A stretch of 27,368 bases of DNA from a virus, in the IMG/VR virus record IMGVR_UViG_3300025671_000410, positions 1 to 27,368 of that record, one strand, 5' to 3'. The position numbers were made by a program, and so were the translations under genes. This document shows, piece by piece, positions 1 to 5,936 of the stretch (positions are counted from its first letter, which is position 1; the number at the start of each line of letters is the position of its first letter). The notes beneath the pieces were generated by a model. That model was given only the letters and a program-made list of their open reading frames with translations. It searched no databases and had not been told where the DNA came from.

Positions 1-60
1 TAGCTGAACAACAGATGATGTGAACGGCACACCGGCCTGGCGAAGATCCTGACATAAAAA

Positions 61-86
61 TCGGCTTCAGAAGCCGACGGGTTTTT
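61..86 (+). terminator. Intrinsic terminator
   Basis: TCGGCTT at 61-67 pairs with AAGCCGA at 71-77 around a tiny loop. A short CGGG spacer and five T residues (82-86) follow. It probably ends a transcript entering from the left. Confidence 0.65.
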
Positions 87-235
87 AAGGATCGTCAGGC
101 GCGACTCTCATCGTGGCGCTGGGGCATACCCCAAACAGACGCCGGATAGATTTAAGCAAGCCAACCACACCACCCGTTAATCAGTATTGCAAAAATGGGG
201 GTGACCATAGATTTTTATGCCTGCCAGAAACGCAA

Positions 236-261
236 AAGCCCCGACAAGTTCGGGGCTTTTT
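236..261 (+). terminator. Intrinsic terminator
   Basis: AGCCCCGA (237-244) pairs perfectly with TCGGGGCT (250-257) around the loop CAAGT. An A tract precedes the stem and a T run follows it, so it could work on both strands. It insulates the downstream com-like gene. Confidence 0.8.
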
Positions 262-290
262 CGTTGGTGCGAGAAAAGAGAGGGCGACTC

Positions 291-314
291 CAGGAAGTGT
301 CTGACCACTTCCTG
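291..314. repeat. Perfect 9-bp inverted repeat upstream of com
   Basis: CAGGAAGTG (291-299) and CACTTCCTG (306-314) are exact reverse complements separated by TCTGAC. No T run follows, so it is not an ordinary terminator. It lies about 97 bases before the com-like start codon. It could be a protein-binding operator or an RNA hairpin in the leader of that gene; which one is not decidable from sequence. Confidence 0.5.
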
Positions 315-410
315 TAGTCACCAGATCGCAGAACCAGCCTGCAAGCCAGCCAAGGCCCCCTTGCTCTCGAGAGCGGGACGGAGCCTAGCAGAAATCAAAA
401 GGCATTGCAG

Positions 411-569
411 ATGTTGAAAGAATTCAGATGCGGTAACTGCAAAAGACTTCTCGCCCGAACGGGTGGGTTTACAGAGCTCCAGATCAAATGTTCCCGATGT
501 GGGACGCTGAATCATGTGAAGGCCGCGAGCCTCGAGCAATCGCCCATGAGCGCCATACGCCCAATATAG
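411..569 (+). CDS. com: Com-like zinc-finger translational regulator
   Basis: This 52-residue protein has a four-cysteine zinc-binding pattern: C7-x2-C10, then C27-x2-C30. The size and spacing match the Com family typified by phage Mu Com, a small zinc protein that binds mom mRNA and exposes its ribosome binding site. The start is supported by AAAAGG at 397-402, eight bases before the ATG. The next gene starts 38 bases downstream on the same strand and is a beta-propeller-like protein, not the DNA-modification gene that Mu Com controls. Family membership is inferred from the cysteine pattern and overall look; the RNA target here is unknown. A generic zinc-ribbon protein is the main alternative. 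Confidence 0.75.
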   Translation: MLKEFRCGNCKRLLARTGGFTELQIKCSRCGTLNHVKAASLEQSPMSAIRPI

Positions 570-607
570 AGGCCTGAACTTAAATCAGCTCAGTAACGGA
601 GTTTAAA

Positions 608-1570
608 ATGGAAAACGCAAACTCAGCGTCTCAAACCTTGCAAGATCTTTGGACTCAAGTGCAACCGGTGGATAACACCGGCATGCTTAGGCGCGTAGTT
701 TTTGCTCAAGGCAAGTTCTATGCGGCTGGTGGCAACGGTCTTCCCACAACCACTCAGCTTGTCAGCGGAAACGCAACTGGTACAGCGTGGACCAAGCTTA
801 AGGGCGTCGTCACCTCTGATAGCGGAAAGGTCCTCAATGACCTGTACTGGAACGGTCTTGGGACACAGCTTCAAGCCGTTTCTCAATCCGGCAATGTGGC
901 CTACGGCAGCACAGCACGCCCTGAAAGGGATTGGACAAACATTACGGCAACTGTTCGCGCGTCCGGAGACTTGCAAGGCATTGTGTATTATCAGCCAATT
1001 TCTGGCATTGACACGACCTGGATACTGGTTGGGTCTAACGGTAAAGTCTTTTCCCGTTATGGCGATTGGTCAGGCCAGGTGGAGCGCACTACGACCTTCA
1101 CTTCTAGCGAGACTGTGTACTGCGTCAACGTCATTGGCGTTTTTGTGTTGGTTGCGGGATCGAATGGGAAGCTGCTTAGCGCTGTGAAGATGGCGACGGA
1201 GAATTCGCAATCATTCTCGACCGTAACCAGCACCTTCGGCACTAGCACCATCCTTTCCATGAAGCTTTGCAACGGGAAAATGTTTATCGTTGGTGCGGAT
1301 GGCAAGATGGCATATTCATCCGATGGGCTTACCTGGACTGCTGTTGCAGATACCAGTTTCGGTGGAACCATCATCCGCGACATTGCTTACGGTAATGGCA
1401 AGTATGTAGCTGTCGGCGACGGCGGCAAGACAGCCGTTTCCGAGGATGGGATCGGCTGGGTTCAGCAAGCCAACACTTTCGCAGGAACCGATATCCGGAG
1501 CGTCGCCTACGGTAACGGCAATTTTGTAGCTGTTGGTGCAGGCGGCAAGATTGCTTACTGGACTCCATGA
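608..1570 (+). CDS. Beta-propeller-like repeat protein (phage-associated)
   Basis: The 320-residue product has no signal peptide or membrane segment. It is built of repeats in which a hydrophobic strand is followed by G-N-G-K-(F/Y)-V-A-V-G, then G-G-K-x-A and often S-x-D-G-x-x-W. The last two repeats, about residues 250-320, are clearest. This pattern is typical of sialidase-like or YCF48-like beta-propellers. CGGAG at 597-601 sits six bases before the ATG. The gene follows the com-like gene and ends in a strong terminator, so the two probably form one unit. It may be a virion surface or receptor-binding accessory protein, or an exported lysogen factor; the sequence gives no catalytic motif to decide. 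The fold call is fairly firm, the role is not. Confidence 0.7.
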   Translation: MENANSASQTLQDLWTQVQPVDNTGMLRRVVFAQGKFYAAGGNGLPTTTQLVSGNATGTAWTKLKGVVTSDSGKVLNDLYWNGLGTQLQAVSQSGNVAYGSTARPERDWTNITATVRASGDLQGIVYYQPISGIDTTWILVGSNGKVFSRYGDWSGQVERTTTFTSSETVYCVNVIGVFVLVAGSNGKLLSAVKMATENSQSFSTVTSTFGTSTILSMKLCNGKMFIVGADGKMAYSSDGLTWTAVADTSFGGTIIRDIAYGNGKYVAVGDGGKTAVSEDGIGWVQQANTFAGTDIRSVAYGNGNFVAVGAGGKIAYWTP

Positions 1571-1593
1571 TCTTCTATCTCCTTGCGTAATAG

Positions 1594-1619
1594 AGCCCAG
1601 CCGTCGCGCTGGGCTTTTT
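1594..1619 (+). terminator. Intrinsic terminator after the propeller gene
   Basis: AGCCCAGC (1594-1601) pairs with GCTGGGCT (1608-1615), followed by five T residues. It lies about 24 bases after the stop codon and closes the com/propeller unit. Confidence 0.85.
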
Positions 1620-1838
1620 CATTTCTGATTCAGGCTCGTCACAGCCAGGGTGGCCTTTCGGGGGATGCCTGGACGCTGATAAGCCGGTAGTGCAGCGCTA
1701 CGGAAAAACACCGGCAGCCCGCGCGCTCTGTTCACACCTGACTTCCAGAGTGGCGCGATACCAGATCAGCGAGATCGATGCATTGGGGTGTCGACGCTGG
1801 GAAGGTCTTTGGCTGGCAGCGTGGGAAGACACGCAATT
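1620..1838. other. Gene-free stretch before the tRNA pair
   Basis: I see no gene here. Open frames crossing this stretch run on into the tRNA genes and lack convincing ribosome binding sites. No further T-arm-like sequence was found, so there is no evidence for a third intact tRNA. Confidence 0.5.
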
Positions 1839-1908
1839 GCGGGTAGCGCAGGTCGCTAGACAGCCTTCCAAGCTTTCGATCAGGGTTCGATTCCCTGTAT
1901 CCGCTCCA
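1839..1908 (+). tRNA. tRNA-Gly (anticodon TCC) with reduced D arm
   Basis: The acceptor stem GCGGGTA / TATCCGC pairs over seven positions with one G-T wobble and is followed by T and an encoded CCA. The T arm is a perfect CAGGG / CCCTG stem with loop TTCGATT. The anticodon loop CTTCCAA places TCC at 1867-1869, as in glycine tRNAs reading GGA, but the anticodon stem has one mismatch. The region between acceptor and anticodon stem is about five bases short, so only a three-pair D stem (GCG/CGC) with a very small loop can form. The gene is 70 bases including CCA. It may be a functional but degenerate phage tRNA or a decaying copy. Confidence 0.7.
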
Positions 1909-1912
1909 AATC

Positions 1913-1988
1913 TGGCCCGAAGCATTGACGGTTGATGCGCCCGGCTCATAACCGGGGGAAGAGGGTTCAAGCCCCTACGGGCCGACCA
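1913..1988 (+). tRNA. tRNA with CAT anticodon (Met or lysidine-type Ile)
   Basis: It folds as a full cloverleaf. The acceptor TGGCCCG / CGGGCCG has seven pairs including one wobble, followed by A and an encoded CCA. The D stem is GCAT / ATGC with a nine-base loop. The anticodon stem is CCCGG / CCGGG with loop CTCATAA, and CAT lies at 1947-1949. The variable loop is four bases. The T stem is GAGGG / CCCTA with one outer mismatch and loop TTCAAGC. It begins four bases after the CCA of the glycine tRNA, so the two are probably co-transcribed. The CAT anticodon alone does not separate elongator Met from tRNA-Ile2. Confidence 0.85.
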
Positions 1989-2086
1989 GGCACGGGGCCT
2001 CAAGCCTCTGCGGCGTAGATCTGAGAACTTTCAGGGAGCCAAAACAACTTGAGCAACTGAGGGGGAGTGCCTCGGTGCCTTTTCAG

Positions 2087-2118
2087 GGCCTCGATATTGA
2101 TCGGGGCCTTCTTGTTTT
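2087..2118 (+). terminator. Terminator-like hairpin after the tRNA pair
   Basis: GGCCTCGAT (2087-2095) pairs with ATCGGGGCC (2100-2108), with one T-G wobble and loop ATTG. A T-rich tract TTCTTGTTTT follows. Its right arm (GGGGCC, 2103-2108) could instead pair with GGCCCC at 2120-2125, giving two mutually exclusive structures. It probably ends the tRNA transcript or tunes readthrough into the holin genes. Confidence 0.5.
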
Positions 2119-2200
2119 CGGCCCCGCCACACCCATCGCTCTGAGCTGGGAGTGCCGCCGGGGCTGATCTATTTCAAACATGCCCCACGGAGTCGAGCGC

Positions 2201-2539
2201 ATGGAGTACCTACAGCGCCTGCTCGACAAGATCGACAGGTTCGAATTGCTGATTGCGGGCCTGATTGGGGCTGTTGTTGCAAGCTGGTGGCACAAGGACG
2301 ACCTGTCCGACTGGCGAGCCTGGATGGTCTTCTTGATCACCGGCATGGCCTGCTCGATCTATTTGACGAGCATGGTCAGCACCTACCTGGGCGTGACCGA
2401 ACCGAAGATCGTCGCCGGCATCGGCTTCCTGCTGGGCGCATTCGGTGGCTCGCTCCTGGCGGCCATCAATCGAGCCATCAAATCCGCTGACCTTTGGGCG
2501 CTTATCCGCCAGCGGTTCGGGGGAGGCAATCCACCATGA
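2201..2539 (+). CDS. Putative holin
   Basis: This 112-residue protein has three hydrophobic segments, about residues 16-30, 42-60 and 70-86, with charged termini. Size, topology and location ahead of the terminase genes suit a phage holin, which forms inner-membrane lesions at the end of infection. The start at 2201 is chosen because GGAG at 2189-2192 lies eight bases upstream; an in-frame ATG at 2180 would add seven residues but has no clear ribosome binding site. The stop codon overlaps the ATG of the next membrane protein (ATGA), so the two are translationally coupled. The assignment is by topology and context and no conserved holin motif was confirmed. Confidence 0.7.
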   Translation: MEYLQRLLDKIDRFELLIAGLIGAVVASWWHKDDLSDWRAWMVFLITGMACSIYLTSMVSTYLGVTEPKIVAGIGFLLGAFGGSLLAAINRAIKSADLWALIRQRFGGGNPP

Positions 2540-2904
2540 ATCTTGAACTGATCAACTCCATCGCCTGTGGCCTTATCGCCGCCTGGGCCACATGGTGCGT
2601 ACTGAGCGGGAAGGTGAGGGACGGCATCCTTGGGAAGCTGATCTACTCGACGATCGCCATCACCGGTTTTGTTGTGATGGTGCGCAGTCAGAACATCTTC
2701 TTCGGCCCGACCACTGCCGGCCTGACGCTGCATGTATCCCTGGCCCTTGCCGGCGCCCGCCACATCTTCATGGTCACGTACTGGCAGCGGGTGAAGGCCT
2801 GGCTCTGTCGCACACTGAACTGTGAGCACTGTATGCGCTGTGACAAGGCGCCCGGCAGCGGGGCAAGTAATCCGCACAACGGTTTCAAGGGCGAAGAATC
2901 GTAG
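2536..2904 (+). CDS. Second small membrane protein, putative holin/antiholin partner
   Basis: The 122-residue product has three predicted membrane segments, about residues 5-23, 36-50 and 60-80. A hydrophilic tail carries a cysteine cluster (C-x4-C-x2-C-x2-C near residues 93-102), which is unusual for a holin. The ATG overlaps the stop of the preceding holin-like gene, and a GGGGGAGG ribosome binding site ends about ten bases upstream. Paired small membrane proteins in this position are commonly a holin and its antagonist or partner. No endolysin follows, so the lysis role is inferred. The cysteine cluster might bind metal or form disulfides. Confidence 0.6.
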   Translation: MNLELINSIACGLIAAWATWCVLSGKVRDGILGKLIYSTIAITGFVVMVRSQNIFFGPTTAGLTLHVSLALAGARHIFMVTYWQRVKAWLCRTLNCEHCMRCDKAPGSGASNPHNGFKGEES

Positions 2905-2935
2905 TGCGGATGAGTGAACTCTTAACGCACGGGTA

Positions 2936-3469
2936 TTACCTATGTGACGACTGGCATACATCAAGCGAGTTATATTTTTTCTCCAAGCTCGATTGTCCTT
3001 GTGCTCGTTGGACGTCGCTGAGTCGGGGCAGAATGTAGGAGGGGCGCTGTAGCTCTTCCTCTAGCGAAGTAATTTCTTCCCGAATCGGCGCGCAAGGGTC
3101 TGAGTTCTTGAGCGATGTGGTTAGTTGCGCGACGTACCCCTCAAGTTTTTTAGATTTCTCGTCGCTCTCATCAAGCAGCTTCTTGTCATACCTGTTGTTG
3201 ATCTGCTCAGTTAGTAATTGTTGTCGTAGTTCGTCAATTTGCTGTTGAAGGTTCCCCTTCTCTGTCTTGAGCTTTTCATTCTCGGCCTTGCTCTCGACGA
3301 GTTGACCATTAGCGAACGCGAGCGCGGCTTTGTTCTCCCCATAAGCGGTGGATTTCTCGTTAGAATCGTGCCACATCGTGTACGCGATTGTGAGGAGCGC
3401 GGCGACGCCAGCTCCTCCCAGCACTACTTGAATAGTCGCCTTAAATACTCCTGATGCGGTCAGCGTCAT
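2936..3469 (-). CDS. Membrane-anchored coiled-coil protein, minus strand
   Basis: The 177-residue product has one N-terminal membrane segment (about residues 9-31) followed by a long, charged, Q/E/K-rich region, about residues 45-125, with heptad-like spacing. It ends in a polar tail with two cysteines. An AGGAA ribosome binding site lies five bases upstream of its ATG. It is read against the late operon, between the holin pair and the terminase block, and its base composition looks lower in GC than its neighbours, which is typical of independently expressed accessory genes. The architecture resembles an inner-membrane spanin (anchor plus periplasmic coiled coil), but no outer-membrane lipoprotein partner is embedded or adjacent, so the function is left open. 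Confidence 0.6.
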   Translation of the reverse strand: MTLTASGVFKATIQVVLGGAGVAALLTIAYTMWHDSNEKSTAYGENKAALAFANGQLVESKAENEKLKTEKGNLQQQIDELRQQLLTEQINNRYDKKLLDESDEKSKKLEGYVAQLTTSLKNSDPCAPIREEITSLEEELQRPSYILPRLSDVQRAQGQSSLEKKYNSLDVCQSSHR

Positions 3470-3507
3470 GCGGGTTCCTGAAAAAGGTAAAAAGGGAGCG
3501 AGTGGCC

Positions 3508-3516
3508 ATCATACCA
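3508..3516 (-). promoter_or_regulatory. Candidate extended -10 promoter for the minus-strand coiled-coil gene
   Basis: Read on the minus strand the sequence is TGGTATGAT, an extended -10 element (TGN plus TATGAT). It lies about 40 bases upstream of the minus-strand start codon at 3469. No good -35 hexamer is obvious, which is acceptable for extended -10 promoters. Confidence 0.35.
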
Positions 3517-3531
3517 AGCACAAGGCAACCC

Positions 3532-4155
3532 ATGGGCAGACCGTATCCTCCAGCGATACTCCTTGAGGTGTCCGAGCTATCCAGCTTGGGACTTCGCCTG
3601 ACTCCTGCCCCCGAGGTATGGGAGTGGCTCCAAACCGAGATCCTCGCCGACACCGGCAGTATTCACAACGAAGATCATGCCCACCTACTGGATGCAGACA
3701 TCCGGGTCATGTGGGGTTCTTCGAGCTTCGAGAAACAGGGGCGCACAGTCCTGGGCCAGGCCGAGCAGGTAGCGTTTCGCGCGGGTGGTTGGCAGAAGGC
3801 GCGTATGGAGCAGCAGATGCGTGATTGGTTCGGCGACGTGCCGGCCTTTATCATCACTCTGGCTGCCGACTACTGCGCCCAGTGCAGCGACCTTGAGTTC
3901 TGCGCGCTCTTGGAACACGAGCTGTATCACCTGGCTCACGCGACCGACAAGTACGGTCAACCTGCATTCACCCAAGACGGCGCACCGAAGATCAAGCTGC
4001 AGGGCCACGACGTGGAAGAGTTCATCGGTGTGGTCCGCCGCTACGGTGCAAGCCCTGACGTTCAAGCGTTGGTGGATGCTGCAAACAGTCCTGCCGAGGT
4101 GGGAAAATTGAATATTGCGAGGGCCTGCGGAACCTGTCTGCTCAAGTTGGCCTGA
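3532..4155 (+). CDS. Putative phage metallopeptidase
   Basis: The protein carries an H-E-L-Y-H zinc-metallopeptidase motif with H129, E130 and H133 in this numbering. A downstream histidine/glutamate stretch (H-D-V-E-E) may supply the third ligand. The G-R-P-Y-P-P start and overall layout match a family often annotated as putative phage metallopeptidase, found next to the small terminase in temperate phages; its substrate is unknown to me. The start at 3532 has AAGG six bases upstream. A GTG at 3502 with GGGAG just ahead is a serious alternative that would add ten residues. The gene lies about 30 bases before the small terminase gene and probably heads the packaging operon. Prohead or virion processing is possible but unproven. 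Confidence 0.7.
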   Translation: MGRPYPPAILLEVSELSSLGLRLTPAPEVWEWLQTEILADTGSIHNEDHAHLLDADIRVMWGSSSFEKQGRTVLGQAEQVAFRAGGWQKARMEQQMRDWFGDVPAFIITLAADYCAQCSDLEFCALLEHELYHLAHATDKYGQPAFTQDGAPKIKLQGHDVEEFIGVVRRYGASPDVQALVDAANSPAEVGKLNIARACGTCLLKLA

Positions 4156-4186
4156 TGTAAGACAGGCGTGAGACGGAATCTAACTT

Positions 4187-4648
4187 ATGGCAGCCCTGAA
4201 AAATGAGGTGAAGAGCTTCATCGTTCAGGCTTTGGCGTGTTTCGACACTCCGAGCCAGGTCTCACAAGCGGTGAAGCAAGAATTCGATGTGGACGTAACC
4301 CGGCAGCAGGTTGAGCAGCACGACCCAACAAAGCGCGCCGGCTCCCACCTGGCGCTCAAGTGGCAGACTCTGTTTCACGACACCCGCAAGCGATTCCGAG
4401 AAGAGACCGCCGAGATCCCGATCGCCAACCGCGCGTTCCGCCTGCGAGCCATGAACCGCTTTGTGGAGAAGGCCGAGACGATGAAGAACATCGGCCTGGC
4501 CATGCAGATCCTCGAGCAGGCCGCGAAAGAAACCGGCGACATCTACGTCAACCGGGCACGGAAGGAAGAGGCTGGTGACGAACCGGTGATCCCGACCCGT
4601 ATCCAGGTCGACGTGGTAGATGCGAGGAAGCCGAATGCCGAGCCTTAA
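4187..4648 (+). CDS. terS: Small terminase subunit (DUF2280 family)
   Basis: The 153-residue protein opens with a helix-turn-helix-like region (about residues 5-45) followed by D-P-T-K-R-A-G, a layout I recognise from DUF2280 proteins that serve as small terminase subunits. A helical, charged middle and a short acidic tail follow. The small subunit recognises the packaging site on phage DNA and hands it to the large subunit. The gene overlaps the start of the large terminase by 14 bases, which supports the pairing. The family call rests on the N-terminal pattern and gene order. Confidence 0.85.
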   Translation: MAALKNEVKSFIVQALACFDTPSQVSQAVKQEFDVDVTRQQVEQHDPTKRAGSHLALKWQTLFHDTRKRFREETAEIPIANRAFRLRAMNRFVEKAETMKNIGLAMQILEQAAKETGDIYVNRARKEEAGDEPVIPTRIQVDVVDARKPNAEP

Positions 4649-5936
4649 CGTTCCGCAGGCTCAGTTCCTCACGCTACCCCACAAGTTTCGTGCGTTCGTT
4701 GCTGGGTTCGGCTCAGGCAAGACCTGGGTGGGGTGCTCGGCGCTGAGCAAGCACTTCATGGAGTGGCCTGGCGTCAATGCTGGCTACTTCGCACCGACTT
4801 ACCCGCAGATCCGGGACATTTTCTATCCGACCATGGATGAGGTGGCCTACGACTGGGGACTGAAGACCAAGATCAACCAGGCGAACCACGAGGTTCACAT
4901 CTACAGCGGCCGGCAGTACCGCGGCACTGTGATTTGTCGGTCGATGGAGAAGCCGCAGACCATCGTTGGCTTCAAGATCGGCCAAGCGCTGGTGGATGAG
5001 CTGGACGTGCTGACCGCCGTCAAGGCGCAGCAGGCCTGGCGCAAGATCATTGCCCGGATGCGCTACAACCTGCCCGGGCTGAAGAACGGGGTGGACGTCA
5101 CCACGACACCGGAAGGCTTCAAGTTCGTCTTCCTGCAGTTCGTGAAGCAGTTGCGGGACAAGCCTTCGCTCAAAGAGATGTACGGCCTGGTGCAGGCCAG
5201 CACTTTCGACAACGAGCTGAACCTGCCGGATGACTACATCGCATCCCTGATGGAGTCGTATCCACCACAGCTGATCATGGCGTACCTCAAGGGGCAGTTC
5301 GTCAACCTGACCTCCGGCACGATCTACACGGCCTACGACCGCAAGCTCAACGGGTGCTTCGACACAGTGCAGCCCGGTGAGCCGCTGTTCATCGGGATGG
5401 ACTTCAACGTCGGCAAGATGGCGGCAATCACCCACGTAAAGCGCGATCAGGGCTTGCCCAGGGCAGTAGATGAGTTGATCGACGGCTACGACACGCCTGA
5501 CATGATCCGCCGCATCAAGGAACGCTACTGGCAGCACGACGGCAACGACTTCAAGAAGACGTGCGAGATCAGGATCTACCCTGATGCATCGGGCGATTCG
5601 CGCAAGTCCGTGAACGCCAGCATCACCGACCTGGCCATGCTCAAGCAGGCCGGGTTCGCGGTCATCGCTCCAGCGGCAAACCCGCCGGTGAAGGACCGAA
5701 TCAACGCAATGAACGCCGTCTTCTGCAATGCACAGGGCGAGCGCCGCTATCTGGTCAACCCGTTCACCTGCCCAACCTATGCCGATGGCCTGGAGCAGCA
5801 GGTGTGGGGCGCGAACGGGGAGCCAGACAAAACTGCCGGGATCGATCACGCGAACGACGCCGGCGGTTACTTCATCCACCGCGAGTACCCGATCATCAAA
5901 CCGGTCACCGCTATCAAAATGGGATACGCCCGATGA
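4635..5936 (+). CDS. terL: Large terminase subunit (ATPase and nuclease)
   Basis: This 433-residue packaging motor has a Walker A motif G-F-G-S-G-K-T at residues 24-30 and a Walker B-like segment ending in D121-E122. The C-terminal nuclease domain shows its acidic residues in context: D256 (in M-D-F-N-V-G), D317 (in P-D-A-S-G) and D408 (in H-A-N-D-A-G). It cuts concatemeric DNA and pumps it through the portal. The start at 4635 has GAGGAAG just upstream; an in-frame ATG at 4620 is less well placed. The stop overlaps the portal ATG (ATGA), so translation is coupled. All key residues are intact. Confidence 0.95.
   Translation: MPSLNVPQAQFLTLPHKFRAFVAGFGSGKTWVGCSALSKHFMEWPGVNAGYFAPTYPQIRDIFYPTMDEVAYDWGLKTKINQANHEVHIYSGRQYRGTVICRSMEKPQTIVGFKIGQALVDELDVLTAVKAQQAWRKIIARMRYNLPGLKNGVDVTTTPEGFKFVFLQFVKQLRDKPSLKEMYGLVQASTFDNELNLPDDYIASLMESYPPQLIMAYLKGQFVNLTSGTIYTAYDRKLNGCFDTVQPGEPLFIGMDFNVGKMAAITHVKRDQGLPRAVDELIDGYDTPDMIRRIKERYWQHDGNDFKKTCEIRIYPDASGDSRKSVNASITDLAMLKQAGFAVIAPAANPPVKDRINAMNAVFCNAQGERRYLVNPFTCPTYADGLEQQVWGANGEPDKTAGIDHANDAGGYFIHREYPIIKPVTAIKMGYAR

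Larger units (their letters stand above)
1..410. other. Noncoding leader with terminators and an inverted repeat
   Basis: I see no convincing gene here. The stretch holds two intrinsic terminators (61-86 and 236-261) and a perfect 9-bp inverted repeat (291-314), and it ends at the ribosome binding site of the com-like gene. Short open frames cross the second terminator and have no good ribosome binding site. It probably separates an upstream transcription unit, whose end lies left of the window, from the com/propeller unit. Confidence 0.6.

Noticed and set aside
113-304. 63-codon open frame near the left edge
   Set aside because: It reads straight through a strong terminator at 236-261 and lacks a good ribosome binding site.
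1839-1988. Idea that a phage tRNA suppresses the amber codon at 11770
   Set aside because: The anticodons are TCC and CAT. Neither reads TAG.
1690-2003. Open frames on both strands over the tRNA region
   Set aside because: They run through the two tRNA genes and have no ribosome binding sites. The tRNA folds explain the sequence better.
4713-5879. Minus-strand open frame of 388 codons
   Set aside because: It is fully antisense to the large terminase, which has all its ATPase and nuclease motifs.
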